Source: JAVBNA01 sp031551875 (GTDB taxonomy: Bacteria > Bacillota > Clostridia > Oscillospirales > Acutalibacteraceae). From it: a stretch of DNA of 64,000 bases. Positions 17,401 through 25,723 of this stretch are shown piece after piece; within the stretch, counting starts at the first letter, position 1, and every line of letters starts with the position of its first letter. Both the position numbers and the translations under genes were made by a program. The stretch lies in NCBI GenBank assembly GCA_031551875.1, contig JAVBNA010000007.1:60047-124046 (forward strand). Reading direction: 5' to 3'. The notes under the pieces are model-generated. The model saw only the letters and a list, made by a program, of their open reading frames with translations, did not search any database and had not been told where the DNA came from.

Positions 17401-20400
17401 GCTGCCGACCTGCGTGCCGCCGCGCGTAACCTTGCTCACCCATTTGCGCAGCGCTGCATCATAGATTTTCTCCAGCACGACGGGAGCGGTGTCATGGTCA
17501 TCCTCGTCGTTTACCTTGTTTGCCTTGCCGTTCTCGTCAATGATGTTGTCCTTGACGGTGTCATTGACGGAGTTGGCATCGGGATCCGAATCAATGTCGG
17601 TGACCGGGTTGTCGCTCGTGTCGGTCATGCCGCTGATCTCCGCCGCGTTGAGCAGGGTCGCGTTGGTTGCGCCGGCCTTGACGGTCAGAATCACATAGAT
17701 GGTTTGGTTTCCGCCCGGGGTAAGCGTGATCGGCGTGCTGTAGGTCAGCAGACCGGGAGAAGTTTCCTCCCAGCCCGTATTGCCGGTTTCCGAGAAGGTG
17801 TAGCCAGCGGGCATGTAGTCAGAGATGCTTGTAAGCTTGACGGTTTCGCTGCCCTGATTGAACACCTTAATGGCGAAGGTGACCTCATCGTCCACCTTGA
17901 CGGGCACGGTCGGAGTTTGTGCAGGTGTGGCCGGCTCGGCGTAGGTGCTGCCGACCTGCGTGCCGCCGCGTGTGACCTTGCTCACCCATTTGCGCAGCGC
18001 CGCGTCGTAGATTTTCTCCAGCACGACGGGGGCGGTGTCGTGGTCGTCCTCGTCATTGTCCTTGCTCTCCTTGCCGTCCTCATTGATGATGTTGTCCTTG
18101 ACGGTGTCATTGCCGGGGTTGGTGTCGGGCTCTGAATCAATGTCGGTGACATCTCCGCCGCTCGTATCGGTCATACCGCTGATCTCCGCCGCGTTGGTCA
18201 GATTGCCGTAGGCGGCGCTGCTGTTCACGGTCAGGACAAGCTCAAGCGTATCGTCCTCGCCGGGCGCCAGCGTGATCGGCGTGCTGTAGGTCAGCAGACC
18301 GGGGGAGGTTTCCTCCCAGCCCGTATTGCCGGTTTCCGAGAAGGTGTAGCCGGCGGGCACATAGTCAGAGATGCTTGTAAGCGTCACGGCCTGGTTGCCT
18401 TGGTTAAACACCTTGATGGCGAAGGTGACCTCATCGCCCACCTTGACGACAACGGTCGGAGTCTCTTCAGGCGTGGCCGGCTCGGTGTAGGTGCTGCCCA
18501 CCTGCGTGCCGTCGCGTTCCACCTTGCTCACCCATTTGCGCAGCGCCGCGTCGTAGACCGGCGTAATTTTGGTCGTGTTGTTGAAAACAATATTATCCAC
18601 ACCGTTGAGTACGACGTAATCGTACACGGGCACGAATTCGGCGGAGCCGATGACAATGTCCTGTGTGCCGGGTGCGCTGCTCTTCATCAGGGATCCTTTA
18701 ATGGATCCGGGTTTCAAATAGCGTGTGCCGGTATCGCCGATCCGGAATACGACCAAATCGGTTCCGGTATAGGTAACCCGGATATCGTCGGTTTCGCTGA
18801 TGGCCTCGCCGCTGGCAATGGGATCTCCGTCTTTTGTCACGGTCAGCGTGCCGGTGGCGGGGGTATCCCAGGTCAGCTTCGTGTCCGTAATCACATTCCA
18901 ATCGGGGTAATTGGCTCTTGTGAAGGAAATTTTCCCGGTCGCTTCATCATAGGAAGCGGTGATGGACGGGGTTTTACCGGCCTCGTACATGATCATCATT
19001 TTGTCGAGAATGGTTTTGGTCGAGTTATACTGCGCCCAAACTGCGGGATGATTATCCCGCAGCTCATTACGAAGCGGGGTTACTACCTGAGCGATTCTGT
19101 TCTTAAGCGTGGCTTCATAAATCCAAAGTGCGCTTTGCATCACCGTTGTGCGGGAGCCTACCGTGAATTTTGGGCAATCCGATTCACCGGTATAGCCAAA
19201 CAGGTTGTTGATTTCATCTAGAGTGAGCATGCATTGCGGGTCAGCAAACGCATAACAGAGCGCGGACACCGAATTGCTCTTGTCAGATTTAAACGTGAAA
19301 TTCCCACTTGGGTCGGGCAGATCCATATCGCCGCACATGAAAGTATACGTTGTAGCACCATTGCGTGCACGGAACTGATGGAACCAAGCTGTCTCTTCGG
19401 CGATATACCCACCAATATTATATATAATGCTATCAGAAAGGCCGGCCGGTACAAAATTAGGCGATTGATACGTATAAGTCAAGCTGGGATCAAAGCTCGC
19501 CGCAGCGGGCGTGGGATAGGTCGGTTCAGCCGGATAGGAGACCGTGACAGTCTGATCGGCCGCCGTGAGATTGCCGTCGCCGTCCTCAGACACAACCACC
19601 TTGCGGTAGTAGATTGTGTTGTCACCGTTCCAGCCGGAGCCGGCGGCAGGAGCATCCTCGACGATGGCGTAGTAATGAGTGCCCGCCTCGGTGTAGCTGA
19701 TGGGATCAAACACAATGTTGCCGTTGCTCTTTGCTTTGCCTGTGGCCTTTTTGTCGGCGGCGGTTGTCGGGAAATCAGTTGCTTTGGCGGTATACTGCGC
19801 TTCGGTGATCTCGTATACCGAGAAAGTAAAGATGTCGTTCGCAAACTCGGCGTCCGCAGTTTTCGTGCCCGTGAACTGAATGGAGGCGTCTGCTGCAAAT
19901 GTGTTGTTAAAGGTGACTGGCGTCTGGATCTCCGCGCAGTTAAATTCGAGGGAGGCGATCGGCTTGCTGAGAACTTCGCCGATCAGCACCAGCTCCTGGT
20001 TTGTTTCGGGATATCCATTAGTCCCAATTTCGGTTTCATAGGTGTAATAGCCGTTGGAACTGGCATCGGCGTTGGCAACCGATACCTCAAGCGTAATTTT
20101 TCCGGCGTAGCCGGCCGGCACGGACAGCACTGCTCCGCTGCCCTCACCGCTGAAATTCTTCGTGATGGTTGTGGTTCCGCCCGCGAACTGAACGCTGGTA
20201 TTTGTGGGGGCGGCAGATACTTTATAGGTGACCTGGTCGCCCGGCTTGATCACAGGGACATCCTCTTCACCGGCGTTGGTCTGAATGACGCTGACCGGGA
20301 CCTGATAGTTTCCGCCGGAAATCGGGGAGTTCGTGATGTCGGCGATCGCTCTCACCATCGGCTCTTTGGAATAGATGGGATAATTCGCTGCGGTAATGTT

Positions 20401-22989
20401 TTTGCAGCCTGCTTCCAGTGCGTTGTATACGGCATTTACCACGGTGTCATTACAACCTTGTACGCTCCATGTTCCTCCATCATCTTCCACGAGCACCCAT
20501 ATGAGAAATTGGGTGGCCACAAAAACATCGCCTTCGGCCTGCGTGAGCACGCCAACAGAACCGTGCCCGTTATTAAAGTCGGCGTCGGGTGTATAGCCTG
20601 ACGGCAAATTGATATTCAGGTTTGCCAGTACGGTTTTCGCGTCCACATTGGGATAGGAATGAGAAACAAGCCAGCGTATTTTTGCCATTGTGTCGTCGCT
20701 TATCGTTTTATCTTCGCGCAATCCGTAATATGGATGCCCCTGCATAAACTCGCCCTCGACATAAGCTTCACCCAAATGCGCGCAATAGGCCGGGACTTCA
20801 ACCGAGCCGTCAAGGTAGGACGGTGTTGAACTGCCAGAACCGGGTTTGGAAACCTGCTGGATCATATGCAGGCTGGTAAAGGATCCATTCTCATCATAGA
20901 ACACCACGCCCTTTCGGGTAGCATAATAATATGTTTCCGTGATCGAGGACTGCGTCTCGGAGGTTTTGCTGAGGCTTTCTCCCGCGACGACTTTCCGGTA
21001 CTGAACCGTGCTGTCCCCCGTCCACGGTGCGGCAACGGCATCTTCCACAATCGCGTAATAGAAAGTTTTTCCGAGGTCGCCGCTTTTGTAGGTAATTTCG
21101 TCAAAAAGAATCGTGCCGTCGCTCTGGGCGGAACCGCTTGCCGCCTTGGTGGTTTTGGCGAAGGTTCCGTTTCCTGCTTCGTATTCAGGTTGTGTAATCT
21201 GATACACCGAGAAGGTGAACTGATCGTCAGCGAAGGAAGCGTTGGCGGTTTTTACGCCGGTGAACTGAACCGAAGCGTAGGTGTTCGTAAACGTCAGGTG
21301 ACCGTAATAGTTATTGCCCGGTGTGCAGTTGTGCTGCTCGTTGCCCTTGCTTTCTGTCGAATTCGCCACGGTGCCCAGGGTCGTGTAATTTTTGCATACG
21401 ATATCCCCGTTTACATTTTTGCCGTCAAACAGGCTGAAATTGGTGTACGGAGCCAGGATGCAGCCAATGGACTGTGCTCTTTGCGTGATGCTTGCCAGGT
21501 TCTCGTTCGGGAAATTCAGGATGATCCGATCGCTGAAGTTGCTGGCGAGAGCATACTGGGTGCCGGGTTGCTGTGTTCCGTTTACATAAATGCCCGTATT
21601 GCCGGTGGGCGAAAGAGTAGTGGTACCCGCGGCATTCAGGAAGTTGACCACAATTCGTCCGTAAAATTTATCCGGGAAATGATAATCAATGTTTAAGTAG
21701 TTGCCGCCGTGGTTTGCCAAGGGGAAATTGACCACGACCGTGTCGATTTTTGACCAGGCGGCGGGGGTTTTTCCCTGCGCGGTGGCCAATGCGGCGGGAT
21801 TAATCGTGTATTTCGTGCCTGCGGCTACCCCTGTCTGCGTCGCGTCGAGCACCAGCGTCCGGTCGCCGCCCACCGCGTTTTTGTAACTCTGGCTCAAAGC
21901 TTTCAAAGAAGTTTCGGCATCGCCGAAAAATTTGTTCAGCGTGGCGTCTGCTACCGACCTGTTTGCCTTGATCCAGGCGGTGCTGCGCGCAGGACTCGAA
22001 CCAAACCCAAGTCCGCTTGCGACGCTCTCTTGTTGTGTCGCGACATACGTAAACCACGGATTGGTCGTGTCAGCGGGAAGATATTCCCAGACAAAAGGCT
22101 CTGAACCGCTTAATATCCACGATATCGTTGAACTTTGCGATACGTTGGCCGTTCCGCCAACGCAACTGAGCCCTCTTTCCAGATTCACATTTCCCTTGAC
22201 GAGGAATCTGGGGCTGTAGGCTCTGAGCGGCCACGCATAGAAGTTCCACGCGCGGTTGGGGATTCCGACGGCATAGCCAACCTGCTTGCTGACAGAATAG
22301 GCCTTTTCTGTAAAGTTTCCCTTCACGGCCACGCCGCCCTCGCAGTCAGAGTCGCCGACGAGCATGTTTCCGAGAGAGAACACACCGTAGTAGTTTGCCG
22401 AGCCGAAGGGATGGTTCAGGCTGGGTTCTTCCCACGCGTAGGCGTCATGCTCCGGATAATTCACGAGGTAAAGAAGCTTGGTGACATTCGGAGTGACATT
22501 TGTATTTTTATCCTCTTTTACATGGATCGGGATAATCTGCGCCGGGGTTTCGCTTGACCACCCGGCTCCGCCGGTCGAGGTCTCTTCAACCTTGAAGTAA
22601 TATGTACCGACGGAGAGAGCCTTGCGGATCACAAGTGTAAACGGGTAATCCTTCGGGCCGATGACATCGGTCGTTACGCTGGCCGTGCCTGTAATCGGGG
22701 CGCCGGCCGTGTAGGGCGTTCCTTTGTCGTCCGCCACCTGCGTCATTGTAAAGGTAAACTCTACGCCCGCAGGGGCATTGGCTCCCTTTACAGATTTTGT
22801 GCCGCATAGTGTGACTACGGGCGGATCATCCTCTTCCGCAAATGTGGTGAACGGGATCAACACGAGCAGTGCGCTCATCAGCACTAACAGAATAGAGAGA
22901 AACGACCGCCCTTTGCGGAAAGAGCGGCTTTGAGTGGACATGCTCCCCGTTGGTATGGGGTTTGGTGGGGCGAATTTTTGTCTTTTCAT
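14476..22989 (-). CDS. Giant cell-surface adhesin with thioester, pilin-type and tandem repeat domains
   Basis: 2837 residues. ATG 22989 is 8 nt after AAGGAG. Order: signal peptide (1-51, cleavage after TTFA); SpaA/Cna-B-like fold (~58-170); choice-of-anchor-A-like region (~190-565, GSANYYGVFSLGNMLVGDSD); pilin-type domain (~573-670, FTGVKTANASFADDQFTFSVY); thioester-type domain with Cys736 (PAYCAH) and Gln827 (TQFLIW); second pilin-type domain (~1030-1155); second thioester-type domain with Cys1219 (FMCGD) and Gln1285 (MQSALW); seven tandem ~181-residue repeats (~1478-2745), each starting YDAALRKWVS and ending in an Asp-rich run; Ser/Gly/Asp-rich stalk; then IPTTS (2804-2808), hydrophobic segment and KRRKKA. 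It fits a wall-anchored adhesin forming covalent bonds to host or surface ligands. The sorting motif departs from LPxTG. No sortase is in the window. Confidence 0.93.
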   Translation of the reverse strand: MKRQKFAPPNPIPTGSMSTQSRSFRKGRSFLSILLVLMSALLVLIPFTTFAEEDDPPVVTLCGTKSVKGANAPAGVEFTFTMTQVADDKGTPYTAGAPITGTASVTTDVIGPKDYPFTLVIRKALSVGTYYFKVEETSTGGAGWSSETPAQIIPIHVKEDKNTNVTPNVTKLLYLVNYPEHDAYAWEEPSLNHPFGSANYYGVFSLGNMLVGDSDCEGGVAVKGNFTEKAYSVSKQVGYAVGIPNRAWNFYAWPLRAYSPRFLVKGNVNLERGLSCVGGTANVSQSSTISWILSGSEPFVWEYLPADTTNPWFTYVATQQESVASGLGFGSSPARSTAWIKANRSVADATLNKFFGDAETSLKALSQSYKNAVGGDRTLVLDATQTGVAAGTKYTINPAALATAQGKTPAAWSKIDTVVVNFPLANHGGNYLNIDYHFPDKFYGRIVVNFLNAAGTTTLSPTGNTGIYVNGTQQPGTQYALASNFSDRIILNFPNENLASITQRAQSIGCILAPYTNFSLFDGKNVNGDIVCKNYTTLGTVANSTESKGNEQHNCTPGNNYYGHLTFTNTYASVQFTGVKTANASFADDQFTFSVYQITQPEYEAGNGTFAKTTKAASGSAQSDGTILFDEITYKSGDLGKTFYYAIVEDAVAAPWTGDSTVQYRKVVAGESLSKTSETQSSITETYYYATRKGVVFYDENGSFTSLHMIQQVSKPGSGSSTPSYLDGSVEVPAYCAHLGEAYVEGEFMQGHPYYGLREDKTISDDTMAKIRWLVSHSYPNVDAKTVLANLNINLPSGYTPDADFNNGHGSVGVLTQAEGDVFVATQFLIWVLVEDDGGTWSVQGCNDTVVNAVYNALEAGCKNITAANYPIYSKEPMVRAIADITNSPISGGNYQVPVSVIQTNAGEEDVPVIKPGDQVTYKVSAAPTNTSVQFAGGTTTITKNFSGEGSGAVLSVPAGYAGKITLEVSVANADASSNGYYTYETEIGTNGYPETNQELVLIGEVLSKPIASLEFNCAEIQTPVTFNNTFAADASIQFTGTKTADAEFANDIFTFSVYEITEAQYTAKATDFPTTAADKKATGKAKSNGNIVFDPISYTEAGTHYYAIVEDAPAAGSGWNGDNTIYYRKVVVSEDGDGNLTAADQTVTVSYPAEPTYPTPAAASFDPSLTYTYQSPNFVPAGLSDSIIYNIGGYIAEETAWFHQFRARNGATTYTFMCGDMDLPDPSGNFTFKSDKSNSVSALCYAFADPQCMLTLDEINNLFGYTGESDCPKFTVGSRTTVMQSALWIYEATLKNRIAQVVTPLRNELRDNHPAVWAQYNSTKTILDKMMIMYEAGKTPSITASYDEATGKISFTRANYPDWNVITDTKLTWDTPATGTLTVTKDGDPIASGEAISETDDIRVTYTGTDLVVFRIGDTGTRYLKPGSIKGSLMKSSAPGTQDIVIGSAEFVPVYDYVVLNGVDNIVFNNTTKITPVYDAALRKWVSKVERDGTQVGSTYTEPATPEETPTVVVKVGDEVTFAIKVFNQGNQAVTLTSISDYVPAGYTFSETGNTGWEETSPGLLTYSTPITLAPGEDDTLELVLTVNSSAAYGNLTNAAEISGMTDTSGGDVTDIDSEPDTNPGNDTVKDNIINEDGKESKDNDEDDHDTAPVVLEKIYDAALRKWVSKVTRGGTQVGSTYAEPATPAQTPTVPVKVDDEVTFAIKVFNQGSETVKLTSISDYMPAGYTFSETGNTGWEETSPGLLTYSTPITLTPGGNQTIYVILTVKAGATNATLLNAAEISGMTDTSDNPVTDIDSDPDANSVNDTVKDNIIDENGKANKVNDEDDHDTAPVVLEKIYDAALRKWVSKVTRGGTQVGSDYPEPTTPTETPTVTVKVGDKVTFAIRLFNQCDETVKLTSISDYMPAGYTFSETGNTGWEGTSPGLLTYSTPITLAPNGSHTIYVELTVKSGATDATLLNAAEISGMTDTSDRPVTDIDSAPDANSGNDTVKDNIIDENGKSNKANDEDDHDTAPVVLEKIYDAALRKWVSKVTRGGTQIGAYTEPTIPSETPDVPVRIGDKVTFSIKVFNQGNQAVKLTSVSDYMPAGYDFVADDNSTDWSFAGGILTYSKVIPLQPGADSTIAVILTVKAGATNATLLNAAEISGMTDTSDNPVTDIDSDPDATPDNDTVKDNIIDENGKSSKTNDEDDHDTAPVELEKLYDAALRKWVSRVTRGGTQVGDVYSEPTTTTSPTVLVKVGDKVTFSIKVFNQGNQAVKLTSISDYMPAGYTFTESENPGWTLTSANLLTYDTPISLLPGATDTITVILTVKEGATNLTLLNAAEISGMTDTSNNPVTDIDSEPDDEPDNDTVKDNIIDEDGKSDKTKDEDDQDIAPVVLETDDPVYDAALRKWVSKVERGSETIGTYLEPTTTSSPTVQVKKGDKVTFSIRVFNQGNQAVILTKISDYMPAGYTFTESDNPGWTLTSANLLSYNTPITLTAGNSQIITLTLTVNSSATSNNLTNTAEISDMTDEDNVPVTDIDSTPDTTPDNDTVKDNIINEDGKGSKDNDEDDHDIAPVKLTDPVYDAALRKWVSKVVRNGLTVNSYNDPGATATAAVPVEKGDKVTFSIKLFNQGDETVILTSISDYMPAGYDFSITDNAGWTKTTSSLLTYSTPITLAPGADKTIALVLTVKSSATKSTLTNNAEISGMTDTDGNKVTDIDSAPDANPDNDKCKDNIINEDGKANKANDEDDHDVAEVTLKGSSDENDNSSGGGNQGGSSDDGKDISGSSGKGASDDDDDTNGGNNKGNSDDDDNGIPTTSAPLMFGGFMLAVGLLATSAIALAKRRKKA
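14750..18560 (-). repeat. Seven tandem ~540-bp coding repeats in the adhesin
   Basis: Units begin near 18558, 18010, 17463, 16921, 16380, 15829 and 15283 (decreasing coordinates), each with the YDAALRKWVS core. Copies 2 to 4 are the most alike at DNA level (shared KIYDAALRKWVSKVTRGGTQ), so recent duplication or gene conversion is likely, and the array may vary in copy number between strains. Confidence 0.85.
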
Positions 22990-23050
22990 AGTGAGTACTC
23001 CTTTTGGGTCATTTTTTTGTTTATTTTTCTAGGGAGAACCTCGTATGGCA

Positions 23051-23079
23051 ATTATATTATAATGTGTAAGAAAAGTCAA
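23051..23079 (-). promoter_or_regulatory. Promoter of the giant adhesin
   Basis: On the minus strand TTGACT (23079-23074), 17-bp spacer, TATAAT (23056-23051), about 60 bp before the start codon. Very close to sigma-A consensus. Confidence 0.75.
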
Positions 23080-23153
23080 ATTGTTTTCCCATAAATTTGT
23101 AAAATAAATATAGAAAAATATAGCATTAATTCACGACGTAAAAGGATTTCTAA

Positions 23154-23342
23154 ATGGTAAAATCTGTAAAACAAAAAGCGGAAAAATCTCTTTTTATAAT
23201 CAAAGAAATCCCATGTTATCTGTCTGGCAATAACCCCATTTTTATTCGATATCTGTCCTTAAAAAGACAAGCCATGGAAGTCTATATCGACCCGGATGAC
23301 CCGGAAAAATACGCTATGCCGCTGGACAAAATGGACGACTGA
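23154..23342 (+). CDS. Possible small hypothetical protein
   Basis: 62-residue frame with AAAGGA about 9 nt before ATG 23154. Charged protein ending VYIDPDDPEKYAMPLDKMDD. No recognised family. AT-rich compared with neighbours. The rest of the gap, 23343-23617, shows no gene I can support. Confidence 0.3.
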   Translation: MVKSVKQKAEKSLFIIKEIPCYLSGNNPIFIRYLSLKRQAMEVYIDPDDPEKYAMPLDKMDD

Positions 23343-23617
23343 CGTATGTTTACGCGAACACGTGTCCGGCCTTTTATCGTGGCAGCCCCTGACAGGGAGA
23401 GCGAAGGTGGAGTTACACGACAGATTACCGGACAGGTCGAATACACGCCGATAAAAAAATTTCAAATGATTGATTATCCGAAAAATATTCGCATATTTAT
23501 GGAGAGTCTTATAAAGACTGCGCAATTTTCCTTTTTCTTCGTTTTTAGCGAACAAAGTAGATATAACAGGAAAAAGGAACGAATCGAAGGAAAATGAACA
23601 GGGGGAATGGTGGAACA

Positions 23618-24712
23618 ATGCAACTGGCAAACTGGTTTTTGCTTTTGGGCGGACTGGGGATGTTCCTATACGGAATGAACGTAATGGGTGAAGGGTTGGA
23701 ACTGGCGGCGGGCTCGCGGCTGCGGCTGCTGATGGAAAAGCTGACACGGAACAAAATTCGCGGCATGCTGGTAGGCGCCGGTGCAACGGGAATCATACAA
23801 TCCTCTTCAGCCACGACCGTCATGGTGGTGGGCTTTGTCAATGCGGGCATGATGACCCTCTATCAGGCGGTGGGCGTTATCATGGGCGCCAACATCGGTA
23901 CCACCGTCACCGGCATTATGATTTCGGTTAAGGTTGACGCAATTGCGCCAGTGATCCTGTTTGTCGGCGTAGGGCTGGTCATGGTTAAAACGCTCAATAA
24001 AATCAGACATTATGCGCAGATCATGATTGGCTTCGGCCTGCTTTTCATGGGGCTGACGCTCATGAAGGACGCGATGGAGCCTCTCTCCGCCGACCCGGCC
24101 TTCAGTGCCCTTCTCGGACAATTTTCCAATCCCTTTTTAGCGGTTCTGATCGGCGCCGCCGTCACCGGCGTCATTCAGTCGTCCTCCGCTTCGGTGGGCA
24201 TTTTACAGGCGTTGTCTTTGCAGGGCGGACTCCCGCTGGGCACATCCGTGTTCATCCTGTTCGGGCAAAATATCGGCACCTGTGTGACGGCGCTGCTTTC
24301 CTCGATCGGGACAGGCAAAACCGCCCGCCGCGCTGCCATTGTACACCTGCTGTTTAACGTGATCGGCACGGTGATCTTCATGGTGCTCATTCTGGTGCCG
24401 CGGGCGTTCGGGATTCCCACGCTGGTTGAGCTTGTGGAGCGTTTCCTGCCCGGCGGAACCTGGAACGCGGACGCAACGGTGTTTACCCCCGGAATGGAAA
24501 TGGCGCAGATCGCCGCCGTCCACGTCATTTTTAATGTGGTCTGTACCGCAGTTATGCTGCCCTTCAGCAACTGGCTCGTTAAGATATCCATGTTGATCGT
24601 GCCCGGTGAAAACAAGCCTGAGGTCAAGCCGGTCAAATTGGAGTACCCCGGCCGCACGGCCAATCAAGCCGGCAAAATCGCCTTCTCCCACAGCGAAGCG
24701 GCGTATAAGTAG
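23618..24712 (+). CDS. Na/Pi cotransporter family protein
   Basis: 364 residues from ATG 23618; an in-frame ATG at 23594 would add eight polar residues but has AAGGA only 2 nt away. Two inverted repeats with the family signature: GAGATGIIQSSSATTVMVVGF and GAAVTGVIQSSSASVG, multiple membrane segments. Family members import phosphate with Na+ (YjbB/NptA). The PhoU-like cytoplasmic C-terminus seen in longer homologues (about 540 residues) is absent. Single gene with its own terminator. Confidence 0.92.
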   Translation: MQLANWFLLLGGLGMFLYGMNVMGEGLELAAGSRLRLLMEKLTRNKIRGMLVGAGATGIIQSSSATTVMVVGFVNAGMMTLYQAVGVIMGANIGTTVTGIMISVKVDAIAPVILFVGVGLVMVKTLNKIRHYAQIMIGFGLLFMGLTLMKDAMEPLSADPAFSALLGQFSNPFLAVLIGAAVTGVIQSSSASVGILQALSLQGGLPLGTSVFILFGQNIGTCVTALLSSIGTGKTARRAAIVHLLFNVIGTVIFMVLILVPRAFGIPTLVELVERFLPGGTWNADATVFTPGMEMAQIAAVHVIFNVVCTAVMLPFSNWLVKISMLIVPGENKPEVKPVKLEYPGRTANQAGKIAFSHSEAAYK

Positions 24713-24718
24713 CGTGAA

Positions 24719-24763
24719 AGCAGCCCTGCTAACCATCGGTCAGCGGGGCTGCTCCAAGTTTTT
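24719..24763 (+). terminator. Terminator after the Na/Pi symporter
   Basis: 12-bp stem with one G-T pair (24719-24730 with 24742-24753), then CCAAGTTTTT. Confidence 0.75.
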
Positions 24764-24784
24764 GGGAATGGTCTGGGTATAAAG

Positions 24785-24813
24785 TTGACAGTATATTTGT
24801 AAATGTATATAAT
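24785..24813 (+). promoter_or_regulatory. Perfect-consensus sigma-A promoter
   Basis: TTGACA (24785-24790), exactly 17 bp, TATAAT (24808-24813), 52 bp before the start of the next gene. Both hexamers match consensus at all twelve positions. Confidence 0.85.
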
Positions 24814-24865
24814 ATTATGTGAAGACAGGCGCGTCGTTTTGTCAATGTAGAAAGGAAATTCAATT

Positions 24866-25249
24866 ATGGATCGGCTTACCATCCTCCGTATGATCATGTT
24901 TGCGTTTTGTTTCTTGTTTTCGATTTACAGTCTGGTTGTGGGCGTTCTCTGTCTGATCGGCCGGAAACCTTCCTGGGTCTTACGCGATAAGCTCAAGCAG
25001 GAAAGCCTGATCGGGGGGGACATAAAAAAGGTTACGCGCCGGTTTGCTATTGGATCAATCCTTGAAGGGCTGATCTTTGGTTTGCTGCATGGTTTCATAA
25101 TAATTTACACTTTTGCCAAGTACAATCATTGGGCGCTGGCAGACAAGTTGGGTAAATACCTCGAAGTACCGCTTCCACCATATCTTTTCCTGCCAATACT
25201 GTTTCTGTTTATAGGGTATTTTCTGTTCGCAATCTATGGCCATCAGTAA
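24866..25249 (+). CDS. Hypothetical membrane protein
   Basis: 127 residues with three likely membrane segments: residues ~8-32 (MIMFAFCFLFSIYSLVVGVL), ~62-84 (IGSILEGLIFGLLHGFIIIY) and ~103-124 (PPYLFLPILFLFIGYFLFAI). GAAAGGAAA precedes ATG 24866. No family recognised. Driven by a full-consensus promoter, so presumably well expressed. The 258 bp downstream (25250-25507) hold only the feo terminator and no gene I can support, though one frame near 25360-25440 reads like a short decayed beta-strand fragment. Confidence 0.7.
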   Translation: MDRLTILRMIMFAFCFLFSIYSLVVGVLCLIGRKPSWVLRDKLKQESLIGGDIKKVTRRFAIGSILEGLIFGLLHGFIIIYTFAKYNHWALADKLGKYLEVPLPPYLFLPILFLFIGYFLFAIYGHQ

Positions 25250-25465
25250 AAACGTCCCTCCAAAGTAGCGTTGACCGTCCTCGCCGCGATCTATTTCAAC
25301 CTCCCGCGCGACCCTGCCCCCCCGCCAGCTCCCCTGAGACTATGAGTTGATCCTTCCTCCGACAAGGCGGTCATCACCGTGACGCTGTCCAACGGCAAAG
25401 TACCAGCAGCCTGCCCTAACCAACAAGGTTCCGAGAATTTTTGATCCGGAAATTTACATTTCCCC

Positions 25466-25502
25466 GGAAAAAAGCCTCCCGTCGCGTACTGCGATGGGAG
25501 GC
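25466..25502 (-). terminator. Terminator of the feo operon
   Basis: 12-bp stem with one mismatch (25474-25485 with 25491-25502), followed on the minus strand by TTTTTT (25473-25468). Confidence 0.85.
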
Positions 25503-25507
25503 GCATT

Positions 25508-25699
25508 TTATGGTCGATCCTTTTTGTGGGGCGCTGCGCAGCCGGAGGCATGGGGGCAGTTCCCCGAGCAGCCGTCGCAGGACACACATTTTCCCTTCCG
25601 CCGGTCGCGGATGAGCGTTGCCGCAATCGCGGCGACGACGCAAAGGACAATGAGGGCGACCAGAATGGTTCCGAGGTTTTCAGTGATCCAGTGTATCAT
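25508..25699 (-). CDS. FeoB-associated Cys-rich membrane protein
   Basis: 63 residues: one N-terminal membrane segment (ILVALIVLCVVAAIAATLI) then CVSCDGCSGNCPHASGC, the cysteine pattern of the small proteins encoded beside feoB in Firmicutes. It lies 24 bp downstream of feoB. It probably assists ferrous iron handling at the membrane, perhaps like FeoC, but the role is not proven. Confidence 0.9.
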   Translation of the reverse strand: MIHWITENLGTILVALIVLCVVAAIAATLIRDRRKGKCVSCDGCSGNCPHASGCAAPHKKDRP

Positions 25700-25723
25700 T
25701 AGGGAGACCTCCTTTTATGGAGA

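Noticed and set aside
14455..18135. Long plus-strand frames opposite the adhesin repeats (e.g. 14455-16434, 17158-18135)
   Set aside because: They repeat with the adhesin period, lack ribosome sites and have no family likeness; they are mirror frames of GC-rich repeats.
14750..18560. CRISPR-like or satellite array
   Set aside because: Periodicity is ~540 bp and in frame; these are protein domain repeats.
23346..23597. 83-residue frame before the Na/Pi symporter
   Set aside because: No ribosome site, no family, and it runs through the region where the symporter leader should be. No riboswitch was recognised there either.
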